DNA of 5,636 bases from Anaerolineales bacterium (GTDB lineage: Bacteria; Chloroflexota; Anaerolineae; Anaerolineales; VGOW01): contig CAKKQG010000090.1 of the NCBI GenBank assembly GCA_919901875.1, positions 5,703 to 11,338 of the forward strand. The letters run 5' to 3'. This document shows, piece by piece, positions 1 through 5,266 of this stretch. The first letter of the stretch is position 1. Each line of letters opens with the position of its first letter. The notes beneath the pieces are model-generated. The model ran no database searches. It saw nothing but the letters and a program-made list of their open reading frames with translations, and was not told the DNA's origin. The position numbers were made by a program, and so were the translations under genes.

Positions 1-572
1 GCCCACATGCAGTAATACCAGGCGGCGCCTTTCTTCTTGCTGAAGGACGAAACGCCCATGCCGTCGCCGGTCATGCCTGCCCATTGCGCTTTGGGGCCCT
101 TGGGCGTGACAACGTAGGCAATTTTGCCAACAACTTTAGAAGTTTTGGGATCTTCAAGCGGCGTGGCAAATCCTAAACCATCCCACCACATTGCCAACTG
201 CCCTTGGGCAAACGCCGACTGACATTCATTCCAGTTGAAGCCGGCCACGCCGGGCGGGGCGTAATTCTTTTGCAAGTTCTGATACATCTTGGCGGACTCA
301 ACTGCTTCGGCTGAAGTTGTGTTCAGGTTGAGCTTGGAGTCAATTGCGTCCATGTCCCAACCTAACAACATACTTGTCCACAGGATCGTGTTTGCGTTCT
401 TGAGACCGCGTCCGGCAAAGCCAAAGATATTCTTGGCGGGATCGTGCAACTTCTGCGCGGCGGCAACAATGTCGTCGTACGTCTTAGGAAGCGCCACGCC
501 CTTAGCGGCAAAAATATCTTTGTTGCAATACAGAATGAAGTAATCAATCTTATTGCAGACGGCGTCAATGCG
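1..572 (-). pseudogene. ABC sugar-binding protein, C-terminal part after an in-frame TGA (runs off left edge)
   Basis: This is the continuation, in the same frame, of the binding-protein gene that starts at 1091. I translated the minus strand codon by codon from 572 to 3 and found 190 open codons (174-363 of the full frame) with no further stop. It shows typical family 1 extracellular solute-binding features: a segment reading KIDYFILYCNKDIF (start of the second lobe), then HDPAKNIFGFAGRGLKNAN, then GFNWNECQSAFAQGQLAMWW, then a GDGMG/SSFSKKK stretch near the edge. Family members are usually about 430-470 residues, so roughly 70-100 residues are missing past the left edge. As written, it would be translated only by readthrough or if the TGA is a sequence error. 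No start codon with a good ribosome binding site was seen just after the stop. The family call is firm; pseudogene versus base error is undecided. Confidence 0.75.
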
Positions 573-577
573 TCAAT
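562..577. repeat. 8-bp perfect tandem repeat spanning the premature stop
   Basis: The plus strand reads GCGTCAAT twice in direct tandem (562-569 and 570-577). The premature TGA of the binding-protein gene (573-575) lies inside the right copy. If the expected Gly codon GGA were present, position 575 would be C and the copies would match at 7 of 8 positions, so the single change that creates the stop also makes the repeat perfect. Confidence 0.8.
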
Positions 578-1091
578 CGGCTTCGGTAGACCACGCCTTG
601 CCTGCCGCCGAGAAATCGTTCCAGTCCCAATCGGGCGCCACCATCGTGGGGTCGTTGAGATATTCGCGCACATCGGCCACCCACTTGTTCTTGCCGAACA
701 AGCGCTTCTGTACATGGAACGAATAATAGACAACATCGAAACTCGTTTGCCCCGATTGGAACTCGACGGCGAGTTTCTGGCGCTGTTGCTGTTCAGCCGG
801 AGTGTCTGCGCCGACGGTGATGCCGGTGAGGTCTTCAAATTCCTTCTGATATTTCACGAGCAAATCGCCCACCGTGTTTTTGATGAGCAAGGCTTCGATC
901 TTTTCGCCTTTGAATCGTTTCCAATCGAAAACGGCTTTGGCAGCGGTGGCGGCGGGTGCGGCGGTAGCGGCCGGTGCTTGGGTAGCAGTGGCGGCTGGCA
1001 CACAGGCGTTAAGCAATGAGGCGGCGGCAGTGCCGGCGCCAATCAGCGCAGAACGTTTTATAAATTCGCGGCGATTCATTTTGTTGTTCAT
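573..1091 (-). CDS. ABC transporter sugar-binding lipoprotein, N-terminal part ending at premature TGA
   Basis: Extracytoplasmic solute-binding protein of a carbohydrate ABC importer, which would deliver a sugar to membrane permeases. The start ATG at 1091-1089 is supported by AAGGAG (plus-strand 1100-1105) 8 nt upstream. Residues 6-12 (NRREFIK) form a twin-arginine signal. A hydrophobic stretch and a lipobox LNAC follow, with Cys30 as the predicted lipidated residue, so a Tat-exported lipoprotein is likely. Residues 31-53 are a low-complexity Ala/Thr/Pro/Gln linker to the membrane, typical of Chloroflexota. The mature domain begins near residue 55 and contains the family-like QSGQTSFDVVYYSFH. 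The frame stops after Asp172 with TGA (575-573), far short of the usual length, while the same frame continues downstream. The gene is last of the visible co-directional set and follows the URO-D-like gene after 117 bp. The exact sugar cannot be told. Confidence 0.85.
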   Translation of the reverse strand: MNNKMNRREFIKRSALIGAGTAAASLLNACVPAATATQAPAATAAPAATAAKAVFDWKRFKGEKIEALLIKNTVGDLLVKYQKEFEDLTGITVGADTPAEQQQRQKLAVEFQSGQTSFDVVYYSFHVQKRLFGKNKWVADVREYLNDPTMVAPDWDWNDFSAAGKAWSTEAD

Positions 1092-1186
1092 AGTTTTTGC
1101 TCCTTGAGAAAGATTTTTTTTGGATTACCTTGAACAGATACGATTGCCCAATTAGAACGACGTTATAGTTTGTTAATGCTTTCTGC

Positions 1187-1196
1187 TCACCTCCTT
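1187..1196 (-). promoter_or_regulatory. Orphan full-length Shine-Dalgarno sequence in the 117-bp gap
   Basis: The minus strand reads AAGGAGGTGA, a 10-nt perfect complement of the usual 16S rRNA 3' end. No ATG, GTG or TTG opens a real gene at a normal distance downstream; the next triplets lead to stops within a few codons. An ATG just upstream gives only the 8-codon frame MKEVSRKH that contains the motif. The gap (1092-1208) otherwise holds the binding-protein RBS and no clear terminator hairpin. It may be a relic of a lost gene, a ribosome standby site or chance. Confidence 0.4.
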
Positions 1197-1208
1197 CATT
1201 GCGGTATG

Positions 1209-2297
1209 TTATTTCAAAGTTCCGTTCTCAAGCACGCGGCAAATTTGCAACAACTCATTCACGCGCGCATCCGGCGTCGTCCATTGAATATCTGCCATCA
1301 CAATATCGCACGGTGATAATTCTTCTCGAATCTGACGCATGTCTTTTTCGATTTCGTCCAACGTAGCATCCTGAAACTTCACGGGGGAGTACATCACTGC
1401 GTGGCGTGTCCCCGGGAATGTTTCCCGCGCTTTGTGCATGTCCGACGCGAGGCCCATATCGAGATAACCCACCTTGGGCAATTCACTTAATGCCGACAAG
1501 TAGGGATTTATATTCCAATTGCACGTATGCACGCCAAAATACTCAAACTGCTCCGCAATTTTTTGGTCATATGGAAAGATAAAGTCGCGGTACATTTGCG
1601 GCGAGATCATGTTCATCACGCAGTTGCTCACGTCGAGTTGATCGATCTGAAAGCCAGACGCGCGCTGTCGTTTTTGCACGCGCTTGGCGAGAGCAATCAT
1701 GACGTCGGTGATCAGCGCGAAAAACTGGTGGGCGAGTTCCGTTGTTTCGATCATCCCCGTAAAAATATCTTGCCCGTAGATATTGAAGGCATTGTTCAAA
1801 ACGCCTTGCCAACTTATATAACCGTGGATCTTGCCCGCCTCGCGCTCAATAATATCCATCTGACGATTTAGATCGCGGACAATCGGCACATTCAACAAAT
1901 CTTCCAGTTTCAAGTTCGCCAACTGTTCCAGCGACAACGCGGGTCGGCGAATAACTGCGGGCCATCGATCAGGCGCATATTCCAACTCAGCCCCAAACAC
2001 TTGAGCAACAAAGTACGAACCATACGCGCCGGAAATTGTCCATGTATCGTCTGTGCGATTCACATCCCAATACTCAACCGTCGGAAACGCACGATGCAAT
2101 TCCTTTTTCAGCGCGACGAGCGTAGCGTGGCGATAAATTGGATCGACGTGCCAGCGCTCCGAAAAATCTACGTGACACCGCTGCGTGTACCACATCGGCT
2201 CGAAACCGAGCGATACGCGCATCGGCGATTCGGTTCCATCGGCCGGTTCACGGCGCGCGGGACCACTGATGGGGATGTGATTACGGAGTTGACGCAT
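1209..2297 (-). CDS. URO-D/MtaA-like TIM-barrel protein (uroporphyrinogen decarboxylase family), function unknown
   Basis: This protein of about 362 residues belongs to the uroporphyrinogen decarboxylase superfamily, which includes heme-pathway HemE and zinc-dependent corrinoid methyltransferases such as MtaA and CmuA. Its sugar-operon setting and sequence argue against HemE. Residue numbers here count from the GTG at 2306. Near the N-terminus it reads MRVSLGFEPMWY and DFSERWHVDPIYR. The C-terminal half has FGVHTCNWN, giving His260-x-Cys262, and Cys333 in ELSPCDIV. This H-x-C...C pattern resembles the zinc ligands of MtaA-type methyltransferases, so a metal site is plausible. Start choice is uncertain: GTG 2306 abuts the upstream stop, ATG 2297 keeps the GPARREPADG segment, and ATG 2222 is a third option; none has a strong RBS. 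The gene ends with TAA. No corrinoid-binding protein is visible nearby, so the substrate is unknown. Confidence 0.8.
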   Translation of the reverse strand: MRQLRNHIPISGPARREPADGTESPMRVSLGFEPMWYTQRCHVDFSERWHVDPIYRHATLVALKKELHRAFPTVEYWDVNRTDDTWTISGAYGSYFVAQVFGAELEYAPDRWPAVIRRPALSLEQLANLKLEDLLNVPIVRDLNRQMDIIEREAGKIHGYISWQGVLNNAFNIYGQDIFTGMIETTELAHQFFALITDVMIALAKRVQKRQRASGFQIDQLDVSNCVMNMISPQMYRDFIFPYDQKIAEQFEYFGVHTCNWNINPYLSALSELPKVGYLDMGLASDMHKARETFPGTRHAVMYSPVKFQDATLDEIEKDMRQIREELSPCDIVMADIQWTTPDARVNELLQICRVLENGTLK

Positions 2298-2306
2298 GGG
2301 TATCAC

Positions 2307-2774
2307 TCAGATTGTCACGGCAACCTTGATAACAACTTTACGAACAAACGTCGGCGCAACAACGCTATGCATTGAGGCGTGCGCGTCTTCCGTAAAAAGT
2401 ACAGCGAGTTGTCCGGCAGACAAGATCACCCGCATTGCGTCGGTATACGTCAATTGACACAACCACACGTCTTTGGTGCTGTCGTATAACGTGGTCGGCG
2501 TGAGATGATCTGTCGGCATCCAGTAAATCATCTCTTTGCCTTCGATGATGTATTGAATGTCAATATAGTTTCTGTGCCCTTCAAAAAGCACATCGGTTTG
2601 CGGCGCTTTTGTTTGATAGGATTGCACAAGGGCGAATACTCTATCGCCGTCAATTTCGATGCGACCTTGCGGTTTGTCGCGCCAAGATTGAAGACTCAGG
2701 AACTCATACGCTTTTTCGAATGAGGCATTCATTGCCAATTGATGCGGTAGGTTTTCAAGTTGTGCAACTATCAT
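2307..2774 (-). CDS. YhcH/YjgK/YiaL family protein (DUF386, cupin-like)
   Basis: A cytosolic protein of 155 residues, the usual size for the YhcH/YjgK/YiaL family (double-stranded beta-helix fold). These occur in sugar and sialic-acid catabolic operons and are sometimes labelled beta-galactosidase subunit beta; their biochemical role is poorly defined. The diagnostic core is present: a Tyr-x-Thr stretch near residue 54, then FEGHRNYIDIQYIIEG, then YDSTKDVWLCQL, then a GQLAVLFTEDAHASMHS segment whose His and Glu are the likely metal or ligand contacts, and a terminal VRKVVIKV strand. The start ATG at 2774 has no obvious Shine-Dalgarno, and the gene follows the kinase after 26 bp, so it probably depends on operon transcription. 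The TGA stop (2309-2307) is immediately followed, in the same frame, by the possible GTG start of the URO-D-like gene. A role as a sugar mutarotase/isomerase-like accessory enzyme is inference only. Confidence 0.88.
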   Translation of the reverse strand: MIVAQLENLPHQLAMNASFEKAYEFLSLQSWRDKPQGRIEIDGDRVFALVQSYQTKAPQTDVLFEGHRNYIDIQYIIEGKEMIYWMPTDHLTPTTLYDSTKDVWLCQLTYTDAMRVILSAGQLAVLFTEDAHASMHSVVAPTFVRKVVIKVAVTI

Positions 2775-2800
2775 TATTTAGTTTTGTAGATATATAGTAA

Positions 2801-3733
2801 TCAAACACTGTCACGCAATAACGATTGAATTGCCGCGTCGGTCCGTTTTGGAAATGAGATTTGAGTGCCGATGCGTGTCACCGACAATGCGGCAATTGCA
2901 TTAGCGAGTCTGACTGCGTCACGCACTATCTGCCCTTCGCCTAAAAACACGGCAAGACTTCCAATGAAAGCGTCCCCGGCGCCAGTCGGGTCAACTGCCT
3001 CTACACGAACAGGCAGCAGATGCTCGGCGGAGTTTTTATCCACGATGAGTGCGCCACGATCACCGAGCGTCAAGATGACTATACCCACGCCGCGCGCAAG
3101 CAACTGACGCGCCGCGAGTTCGGCTTCGTTCAACGTTTGCACTGAGAGTCCCGTTAGCAATTCCGCTTCCGTTTCATTCGGCACACAAATATCGGACAAC
3201 GCTAAAAGTTCGTCCGGCAACGACGCGGCGGGCGCAGGATTTAAAATTGTGCGCACATGGGCAGACTTGGCGATGCGAAAAGATTCGAGTGTCGTCTCGA
3301 TAGGAATCTCTAATTGGCATACAAGAAAATCCGCCTCACCTATTGCTTCTGCCGCCGCGCGCGCGTCGGCAGAAGATAAGGCATTGTTCGCGCCCGGCAC
3401 AATCACCACAAAGTTTTGGGCGTGATCGTCCACAAAAATCGGCGCGACGCCCGAAGCCGATGAGTCGTCGAACATCACGAAGGTCGTATCAATTCCATGC
3501 TCACTGAAATTCTTGAGTGTGCCTTCTCCAAAAACGTCTCGCCCAAGTTTGGTCACCATCGTGACGCGCGCGCCGAGTTTCGCTGCCATCACCGCTTGGT
3601 TGGCGCCCTTGCCACCATAACCCAAATGAAAAGAATGCCCCGTCAACGTCTCGCCCATCTTGGGCAATCGAGGCACGCGCGAGATTAGATCAATGTTTGA
3701 ACTTCCGACGACGCAAATTTTCGCTGGAGTCAT
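2801..3733 (-). CDS. rbsK: Ribokinase-type sugar kinase (PfkB family)
   Basis: ATP-dependent cytosolic sugar kinase, 310 residues, which fits ribokinases. Ribokinase makes ribose-5-phosphate, though the true substrate here may be another pentose, a deoxysugar or a nucleoside. Family landmarks in order: SSNIDLI at 11-17; the first PfkB signature with GGKGANQ at 40-46, including the substrate-contacting Asn45; NPAPA at 165-169; PNETEAELLTG at 185-195; TLGDRGA at 222-228; and the second signature DPTGAGDAF at 248-256, with Asp254 as catalytic base in the GAGD anion hole. The tail ALSVTRIGTQISFP matches the ribokinase monovalent-cation region. The ATG at 3733 lies 18 bp after the repressor stop, with only a weak GGCGAG upstream, so translation may be partly coupled. 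It terminates with TGA. Family certain, substrate likely but unproven; the symbol is by similarity. Confidence 0.92.
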   Translation of the reverse strand: MTPAKICVVGSSNIDLISRVPRLPKMGETLTGHSFHLGYGGKGANQAVMAAKLGARVTMVTKLGRDVFGEGTLKNFSEHGIDTTFVMFDDSSASGVAPIFVDDHAQNFVVIVPGANNALSSADARAAAEAIGEADFLVCQLEIPIETTLESFRIAKSAHVRTILNPAPAASLPDELLALSDICVPNETEAELLTGLSVQTLNEAELAARQLLARGVGIVILTLGDRGALIVDKNSAEHLLPVRVEAVDPTGAGDAFIGSLAVFLGEGQIVRDAVRLANAIAALSVTRIGTQISFPKRTDAAIQSLLRDSV

Positions 3734-3751
3734 TGTGGCTCGCCTGTGTTT

Positions 3752-4765
3752 TCATTCAGGGCGCGGCTTGCCAGTCGAACCGCGCACAATCAATTGAGTC
3801 GGCAAATGTTCGAGCACGGCCGGCTTGTTGCGCTCCTTCAACCTGCCTAGCAACAACTCAGCCGCACGTTGCCCCAACTCATATGTGGGTTGGGCAACGG
3901 CAGTGAGCGGCGGTTGTAGTAAACTCGCCCAAGGCATATCGTCAAAACCGATAACCGAAATTTCATCGGGGATTTTCAGTCCGCGTTCGCGAATCGCATT
4001 GAGGGCGCCAAGTGTCATCAGGTTATTGGCGACGAACAAGGCGGTGATGTGCGGTTGATTCGCTAATAAATCGCGCGTGTGCTCGTATCCGCCTTGTTGT
4101 TTGGCATCCGCGATACAAACAAGATCCGTTGACAACTTCAAATTGTGTTCGCGCAAGGCAAGGCTATACCCTTCGTAACGTTCTTTCCCCGGCGTATGTG
4201 TTAGAGGCAAGCCGACGAAACCGATATGGCGATGACCTAATTTGATCAGGTACGCTACCGCTTCGCGCGCGCCTTCGATGTTCGCCGCCAGTACAGAATC
4301 AATTTGTTTGTCAGCAATTTGGCGATCGACAGCGACTACCGGAATGTTATAGGTGATCAAATCATCCACTTGGGGAGCGGCTTCTGACGCGCTGGCAAGG
4401 ATGACACCGGCGACTTCTTCAGAGCGCATGACGTTGATATAGAGTTTTTCTTTTTCGGGGTCTTCGTCGGAATTGCAAAGGATAAGCGAATAGCCATCTC
4501 GATAAGCAACATCTTCGATCCCGCGAACGACCGCTGTGAAAAACGGGTTTTGGATGTCGGAGATGATCAGCCCGATAACTTGACTGCGTCCGGCGCGCAA
4601 ACGTTGAGCTGTGCGGTTGGGCTGATAATTTAGTTCTTTGACCGCATGCAAGACTTTGTGCTGCACCGATTCAGTAACCAGCGGAGAACCATTTAGAACG
4701 CGCGAAACCGTTGCAACTGATACGCCCGCTTTCTTTGCTACATCTTGGCTTGTTGATGATTTCAT
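3752..4765 (-). CDS. LacI-family transcriptional repressor
   Basis: Sugar-responsive DNA-binding repressor of 337 residues, standard for the LacI/GalR family. The N-terminal helix-turn-helix covers about residues 6-25 (DVAKKAGVSVATVSRVLNG). The hinge helix lies around 48-60 (QPNRTAQRLRAGR) and includes Leu56, at the position of the minor-groove intercalating leucine. The periplasmic-binding-like effector domain follows: IGLIISDIQNPFF at 64-76, IPVVAVDR at 141-148, HRHIGFVG at 178-185, ALFVANN at 242-248 and VIGFDDMPWASLLQPPLT at 271-288. It is the first gene of the operon and starts about 36 bp from a pair of LacI-type operators, so autoregulation and control of the downstream kinase, YhcH and URO-D genes is likely. 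The RBS before the ATG at 4765 is weak. The effector is unknown; ribose-like or other sugar is inferred from the linked kinase. Confidence 0.95.
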   Translation of the reverse strand: MKSSTSQDVAKKAGVSVATVSRVLNGSPLVTESVQHKVLHAVKELNYQPNRTAQRLRAGRSQVIGLIISDIQNPFFTAVVRGIEDVAYRDGYSLILCNSDEDPEKEKLYINVMRSEEVAGVILASASEAAPQVDDLITYNIPVVAVDRQIADKQIDSVLAANIEGAREAVAYLIKLGHRHIGFVGLPLTHTPGKERYEGYSLALREHNLKLSTDLVCIADAKQQGGYEHTRDLLANQPHITALFVANNLMTLGALNAIRERGLKIPDEISVIGFDDMPWASLLQPPLTAVAQPTYELGQRAAELLLGRLKERNKPAVLEHLPTQLIVRGSTGKPRPE

Positions 4766-4793
4766 ATTTGTTTAGAGGTTGGATTCAACTACT

Positions 4794-4822
4794 ATTTTAA
4801 TGAAATCGTTTACATTTGTTAT
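4794..4822 (-). promoter_or_regulatory. Putative sigma-70 promoter of the repressor/kinase operon
   Basis: On the minus strand a -35-like ATAACA (4822-4817, 4 of 6 to TTGACA) is separated by 17 bp from a -10-like TAAAAT (4799-4794, 5 of 6 to TATAAT). Transcription would start near 4787, leaving a leader of about 20 nt before the repressor ATG. The proximal operator occupies the spacer and the distal one abuts the -35 box, as expected for a repressed promoter. Box calls are by eye. Confidence 0.45.
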
Positions 4823-4838
4823 TGTAAACGATTTCATT
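4799..4838. promoter_or_regulatory. Paired inverted LacI-family operators
   Basis: A perfect inverted repeat has 16-bp arms (4799-4814 and 4823-4838) around an 8-nt spacer. Within each arm is TGAAATCGTTTACA (4801-4814; reverse complement 4823-4836). Each 14-mer alone fits the LacI/CcpA-type consensus TGWAANCGNTNWCA with its central CG, so this is two complete operators in opposite orientation rather than one long palindrome. Their centres are 22 bp apart, about two helical turns. It sits about 36-58 bp upstream of the repressor start; the LacI-family product is the obvious candidate ligand. Confidence 0.85.
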
Positions 4839-4897
4839 TTAGAGTCAATATCCAGTTTTTACGAGGACAAATGTTCTTAGTTTTAAGGATTCGTTTT

Positions 4898-4941
4898 AAA
4901 CAACACGGCTCTTCCAAAAAATTAGAAGAGCCGTGTTGTTT
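4898..4941 (-). terminator. Strong hairpin, likely intrinsic terminator
   Basis: A perfect 17-bp stem (4898-4914 with 4925-4941) encloses a 10-nt loop (4915-4924). The stem core is GC-rich (ACGGCTC) and the foot is A/T-rich (AAACAAC/GTTGTTT), so the 3' arm itself supplies T-rich sequence in either direction. On the minus strand it begins 6 nt after the tRNA-Cys-like element, so it most likely ends that transcript and insulates the repressor promoter. It could also act on the plus strand; orientation is inferred. Confidence 0.75.
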
Positions 4942-4947
4942 GTTGAG

Positions 4948-5015
4948 AGGCGACAGTTGGATTTGAACCGGCGGATCGATCTTTTGCAGAGATGTGTTGG
5001 CTACAAACTGTCCTC
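4948..5015 (-). tRNA. Degenerate tRNA-Cys(GCA)-like element, possibly a tRNA relic
   Basis: The minus strand carries clear tRNA signs: a perfect B-box GGTTCAAATCC in T-loop position, an anticodon loop CTGCAAA with GCA at 4987-4985 between short ATCT/AGAT stems, and the 3' end TGTCGCC-T with the U73 discriminator of tRNA-Cys. The rest is poor. At 68 nt it is short, the D arm is reduced to about TTG-TAGC-CAA without the GG of a normal D loop, the T stem (GCCGG/CCAAC) has two C-A mismatches, and the acceptor has two mismatches in the normal register. An alternative register gives a perfect 7-bp GACAGTT/AACTGTC stem. No CCA is encoded. A strong hairpin terminator follows at once. It is either a decaying tRNA-Cys, a fragment left at an integration site, or an unusual tRNA-like RNA. 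Confidence 0.45.
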
Positions 5016-5074
5016 CGTAGTCATCCCCGACGCTTTCAACAAATGCTTCATTTCTCCTAAAATATTATAGTCCA

Positions 5075-5266
5075 TTGGCATACGAGTTGTGCGCGTTGCA
5101 CATTGGGGCACTGGCGCGAATCGAAGAACCGGCGTGGCGACTCATCGCGCAAGCGGCGGATGAAACGTGCGCGAATTGCGGGCTCGGCGACGATCTGGCA
5201 AATTGCCGTGAGTGTCCGGGCGTGGAATTGTTGCGCCGCGTGGCGCAGAAGGCGGGAGCGCAATGA
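5075..5266 (+). CDS. Small Cys-rich (CxxC/CxxC) protein, hypothetical
   Basis: A 63-residue frame that I cannot assign to a known family. It has Cys32-x2-Cys35 and Cys44-x2-Cys47 (CANC...CREC), four cysteines spaced as in a small zinc ribbon, plus Cys6 and His9. An amphipathic helix follows at the C-terminus (ELLRRVAQKAG). No ATG exists in frame; the frame is open from 5021, and TTG at 5075 (or 5087) is the only kind of start, with no Shine-Dalgarno visible, so the true N-terminus is uncertain and the gene could be a 5'-truncated remnant. Its TGA overlaps the ATG of the next gene (ATGA, 5263-5266), which favours real translation and coupling. It points away from the sugar operon. Confidence 0.5.
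   Translation: MAYELCALHIGALARIEEPAWRLIAQAADETCANCGLGDDLANCRECPGVELLRRVAQKAGAQ

Larger units (their letters stand above)
4766..5074. other. 309-bp gene-free control region between divergent gene sets
   Basis: It holds the operator pair and putative promoter of the repressor operon, a strong hairpin terminator and a tRNA-Cys-like element, each listed separately. The A/T-rich 4839-4897 and the piece 5016-5074 contain no recognised element apart from TATTAT at 5063-5068, which could be a -10 for the right-hand genes but lacks a convincing -35. Confidence 0.6.

Noticed and set aside
573..575. TGA as selenocysteine or a genome-wide recoded UGA (Gly as in Gracilibacteria)
   Set aside because: No redox motif or convincing SECIS-like hairpin follows, and the repressor, kinase, YhcH and Cys-rich genes all end at TGA at their expected lengths.
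362..838. Minus-strand frame of 158 codons in another phase across the premature stop, suggesting a frameshift
   Set aside because: Its translation has no binding-protein similarity; the correct frame simply continues after the TGA, so no frameshift is needed.
444..1019. Long plus-strand open frame (191 codons) opposite the binding-protein gene
   Set aside because: Antisense shadow of a clearly recognised gene; its Gly-rich tail is only the reverse reading of the Ala/Thr/Pro linker codons, and no RBS or family features are seen.
1209..2297. Annotation as heme-pathway HemE
   Set aside because: No heme genes nearby; the N-terminus and the His-x-Cys pattern fit the MtaA-like branch better than true uroporphyrinogen decarboxylase.
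2001..2375. Plus-strand open frame of 124 codons
   Set aside because: It overlaps the URO-D-like and YhcH genes in antisense, has no recognisable protein features and no RBS.
4799..4838. The inverted repeat as a transcription terminator
   Set aside because: It is A/T-rich with an 8-nt spacer, overlaps the likely promoter, and each arm is a full LacI-type operator.
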